Shown here: one piece after another, positions 61,913-64,000 of the stretch | Position numbering within the stretch: position 1 is the stretch's first letter | Layout: each line of letters starts with the position of its first letter | From: JAJDNH01 sp964552395 | GTDB taxonomy: Bacteria; Acidobacteriota; Thermoanaerobaculia; Thermoanaerobaculales; Sulfomarinibacteraceae | Direction of reading: 5' to 3' | Assembly: GCA_964552395.1 (NCBI GenBank) | Contig: CAZKGM010000013.1 | Location: 1-64,000 of the forward strand | DNA length: 64,000 bases | Translations under genes and position numbers: made by a program | The notes under the pieces: generated by a model | The model's input: only the letters and a program-made list of their open reading frames with translations | The model's database searches: none | What the model was told of the DNA's origin: nothing

Positions 61913-62508
61913 TGATCCTGATGGTCGACAACTACGACTCCTTCACGTACAACTTGGTGCAGGAGCTGGCCGAGCTGAGCGACGCCGAGATCCACGTTCT
62001 CCGCAACGATGCCGCCTCGGCCGAAGAGATGCTGGCCCTGGGGCCGCAAGCGGTGGTCATTTCCCCGGGCCCGGGCACCCCGGAGCGTGCGGGTGTCACG
62101 ATGGAGCTGATCGAGCGGGCCGCGGCGGTGCCGCTGCTCGGAATCTGTCTTGGACATCAGGCGCTGGCCGCGGTGCACGGAGCGCGTATCGTGCGTGCGC
62201 CGGAGCCGGTCCACGGCAAGACCTCGGAGATTCACCATGGCGGTGGAGGTGTATTCGCCGGTCTTCCGGAGCCGCTGACGGCGACCCGCTATCACTCGCT
62301 GGTGGTCGAGCGCGGCAGCGTGCCGTCCAAACTCGAGGTGACCGCCTGGACAGACGACGGCCTGGTGATGGGGCTTGAGCACCGCGAGCGGCCGCACCAC
62401 GGCGTCCAGTTCCACCCTGAGTCCTACCTGACGCGCGACGGGATGCGTCTCCTCGCTGGGTTCCTCCGCCTCGCCGGTGTGCCGATGCGCGGCGGGCGCG
62501 TAGCATGA
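61912..62508 (+). CDS. trpG: anthranilate synthase component II (glutamine amidotransferase)
   Basis: A class I amidotransferase of 198 residues. The catalytic Cys is in LLGICLGHQALA and the His-Glu pair in QFHPESYLT. The N-terminus MILMVDNYDSFTYNLVQ is typical. It supplies ammonia to TrpE, or to PabB if shared with folate synthesis. It overlaps trpE by one base and trpD by four. Confidence 0.95.
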   Translation: MILMVDNYDSFTYNLVQELAELSDAEIHVLRNDAASAEEMLALGPQAVVISPGPGTPERAGVTMELIERAAAVPLLGICLGHQALAAVHGARIVRAPEPVHGKTSEIHHGGGGVFAGLPEPLTATRYHSLVVERGSVPSKLEVTAWTDDGLVMGLEHRERPHHGVQFHPESYLTRDGMRLLAGFLRLAGVPMRGGRVA

Positions 62509-63554
62509 GCGCCGCTGCGCCAAACATCAGGGACCTTCTCAAGAGACTGATGGGCGCTGAAGCCCTGTCCTCGGCTGCCGTCGAGGGCTTCTTTGGCGCG
62601 CTCATGGAAGGGGCGGTGGACGACGTGCACGCGGCCGCGATGCTGGTCGCTCTGCGCATGAAAGGCGAGAGTGGGGCGGAGCTCGCCGCGGCCGCGCGTG
62701 CCATGAGGGCGCGAGCCGTACGGGTGCCCCTGGCGGCCCCGGAGGCCGCAGTGGATACCTGCGGTACGGGCGGTGACGGCGCCGACACAATCAACATTTC
62801 GACCGCCGCGGCTCTGGTGACAGCAGCCGCCGGCGTGCCGGTCGCCAAGCACGGCAACCGTTCCGTGTCCTCGCGCTGTGGCTCTGCCGACGTGCTGGAG
62901 GCATGCGGGGTTCGTCTCGCCCTTCCCGCAGAGAGCCTGGGGGCGCTGGTGGACGAGATCGGGATTGCCTTCTTGTTTGCACCGCCGCTGCACCCCGCAA
63001 TGCGCGCCGTGATGCCGGTCCGCCGCGCCCTCGGTGTGCGAACCACGTTCAACCTCTTGGGGCCTCTCACCAACCCGGCCGGCGTCCGCCGCCAGGTCGT
63101 CGGGGTGTGGGGCGCGGAGGTGCAGCTCTTGGTTGCCGAGGCGCTGGCGGAGCTCGGCGCCGCGCACGCGCTGGTCGTGCACTCGGCCGACGGCCTCGAC
63201 GAGCTGTCGGTGGCGGCCTGCACGGCGGTCGTCGAGGTCCGCGACGGGGGCGTCGTCTCCCGGTACGACATCGATCCCGCCGCGCTCGGTATCGAGGCGG
63301 GTGACGGGCGGGCGCTCGCGGGCGGCGACGTCGCCTTCAACGCCGGGCGGTTGCGCGAGGTCCTGGCGGGGGAGCGCTCGGCCGCCGGCGAGGCCGTCGC
63401 TCTCAATGCCGGCGCCGCGCTGTACGTCGGCGGGGCGGTGGCCGGGATCGGCGAGGGACTGGCGTTGGCACGCGAGACCCTTCGCGCGGGCCGGGCGGTG
63501 GCGCTGCTCGACCGCCTCGCGAGCCGCTCCGAGGAGCTCGCTAACGGTGTCTAG
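62505..63554 (+). CDS. trpD: anthranilate phosphoribosyltransferase
   Basis: A transferase of 349 residues that joins anthranilate to PRPP. The PRPP-binding motif is DTCGTGGDGADTINIST, with KHGNRSVSSRCGSADVLEA downstream. The length is normal for the stand-alone enzyme. The ATG overlaps trpG (ATGA), and the last eight bases overlap the start of trpC. Confidence 0.96.
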   Translation: MSAAAPNIRDLLKRLMGAEALSSAAVEGFFGALMEGAVDDVHAAAMLVALRMKGESGAELAAAARAMRARAVRVPLAAPEAAVDTCGTGGDGADTINISTAAALVTAAAGVPVAKHGNRSVSSRCGSADVLEACGVRLALPAESLGALVDEIGIAFLFAPPLHPAMRAVMPVRRALGVRTTFNLLGPLTNPAGVRRQVVGVWGAEVQLLVAEALAELGAAHALVVHSADGLDELSVAACTAVVEVRDGGVVSRYDIDPAALGIEAGDGRALAGGDVAFNAGRLREVLAGERSAAGEAVALNAGAALYVGGAVAGIGEGLALARETLRAGRAVALLDRLASRSEELANGV

Positions 63555-64000
63555 CTCCGTGCTCGACCGGGTCGTCGGTGCGGTCAGGCGGCGGCTCGCC
63601 GCCGTGCCGGCGAGCCCGGACCTCGAGCAGCGGGCGCGTGAGGCCGCCGAGGACCGGCGGCGGACGGGCACGCGCTCGCTGTTCGCGGCACTGGCCGTGG
63701 CCGGTCCGGTAGTCATCGCCGAGTGCAAGCGCGCCTCGCCGTCGGCGGGGGTCCTGCGCGAACCCTTCGATGCCGTCGCCCTGGCCGGTGCCTACGCGCG
63801 CGCCGGTGCAGCGGCGATCTCCGTGGTGACCGAGCGGGATCACTTCCTCGGTGACCCGGGGTGGATCCGTTCCGTTCGTGAGGTGGTGGCGCTCCCTGTC
63901 CTGCGCAAGGACTTCATCGTCTGCCGGCGTCAGCTGCTGGAGACGGCGGCCCTCGGTGCCGACGCGGTATTGCTGATCTCGCGGATTCTCGATGACCGCC
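63547..64000 (+). CDS. trpC: indole-3-glycerol phosphate synthase, 3' end beyond the window
   Basis: The N-terminal 151 residues of a TIM-barrel enzyme of usually about 260. GTG at 63547 overlaps the trpD stop. The motifs VIAECKRASPSAGVLR (catalytic Lys and the KxxSPS phosphate-site segment), AISVVTERDHFLGD and LPVLRKDFIV are diagnostic. The gene runs off the right edge; no stop codon is seen. Confidence 0.93.
   Translation, partial: MSSSVLDRVVGAVRRRLAAVPASPDLEQRAREAAEDRRRTGTRSLFAALAVAGPVVIAECKRASPSAGVLREPFDAVALAGAYARAGAAAISVVTERDHFLGDPGWIRSVREVVALPVLRKDFIVCRRQLLETAALGADAVLLISRILDDR

Overview
The window is a GC-rich (roughly two-thirds G+C), densely packed bacterial chromosome segment with many ATGA, GTGA and TGATG stop/start overlaps. 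A run of 100 N at 57262-57361 shows it is a draft or metagenome scaffold. The gene content (VWFA-related secreted protein, large PDZ/SpoIIE and TPR proteins, hybrid kinases, an NrfD/molybdopterin-like/multihaem respiratory module, an uptake-type NiFe hydrogenase) fits an Acidobacteriota-like soil or sediment bacterium. No rRNA or other marker gene is present, so that placement is an inference.

Layout. (1) 195-5275, minus strand: two sensor kinases and a receiver protein, with a possible 44-residue membrane peptide downstream. (2) 5651-9302, plus: a strong promoter and a three-gene cassette of a membrane protein, a metallophosphoesterase and an amidohydrolase, followed by about 600 bp of structured repeats. 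(3) 9921-12897: divergent AsmA-like protein and DMT transporter, then a short element bounded by inverted repeats. (4) 13237-24031, plus: a complete O2-tolerant-type NiFe hydrogenase operon (small subunit, large subunit, cytochrome b, protease, hypA-hypB-hypF-hypC-hypD-hypE) ending in a His-rich probable nickel permease. (5) 24342-34467: a small membrane protein, a PDZ-membrane-GAF-SpoIIE phosphatase, tandem TPR paralogues, a VWFA-related secreted protein, a dienoyl-CoA-reductase-like SDR and a secreted protein of unknown role. (6) 34668-43094: two FAD proteins of the geranylgeranyl-reductase type facing a five-gene minus-strand operon (pentahaem cytochrome c, Tat-exported molybdopterin-like protein, four-cluster ferredoxin, NrfD, fourfold-repeat cytochrome c). 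It resembles Qrc or alternative complex III but matches neither exactly. (7) 43355-56793: a POT transporter with a large central insertion, two zinc alcohol dehydrogenases overlapping a BMP-type nucleoside ABC importer, a small zincin, a CNT nucleoside transporter, a lipoprotein, a RmlC-like cupin and a membrane Smr protein. (8) 56774-64000: an ArsR regulator with its promoter, the assembly gap, asnS, a HisD-like gene lacking the catalytic Glu-His pair, then trpE-trpG-trpD-trpC (the last cut by the window edge).

How the parts may work together. The hydrogenase would feed electrons from H2 through its cytochrome b into the quinone pool. The NrfD module would exchange electrons between quinones and periplasmic c-type cytochromes. 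The nucleoside region looks like a salvage locus with two independent uptake routes. The least described parts are the NrfD/four-repeat cytochrome/flavoprotein region, the 5.7-9.3 kb cassette, the POT insertion, the HisD-like gene, and a set of intergenic repeats, three of which begin at or next to stop codons.
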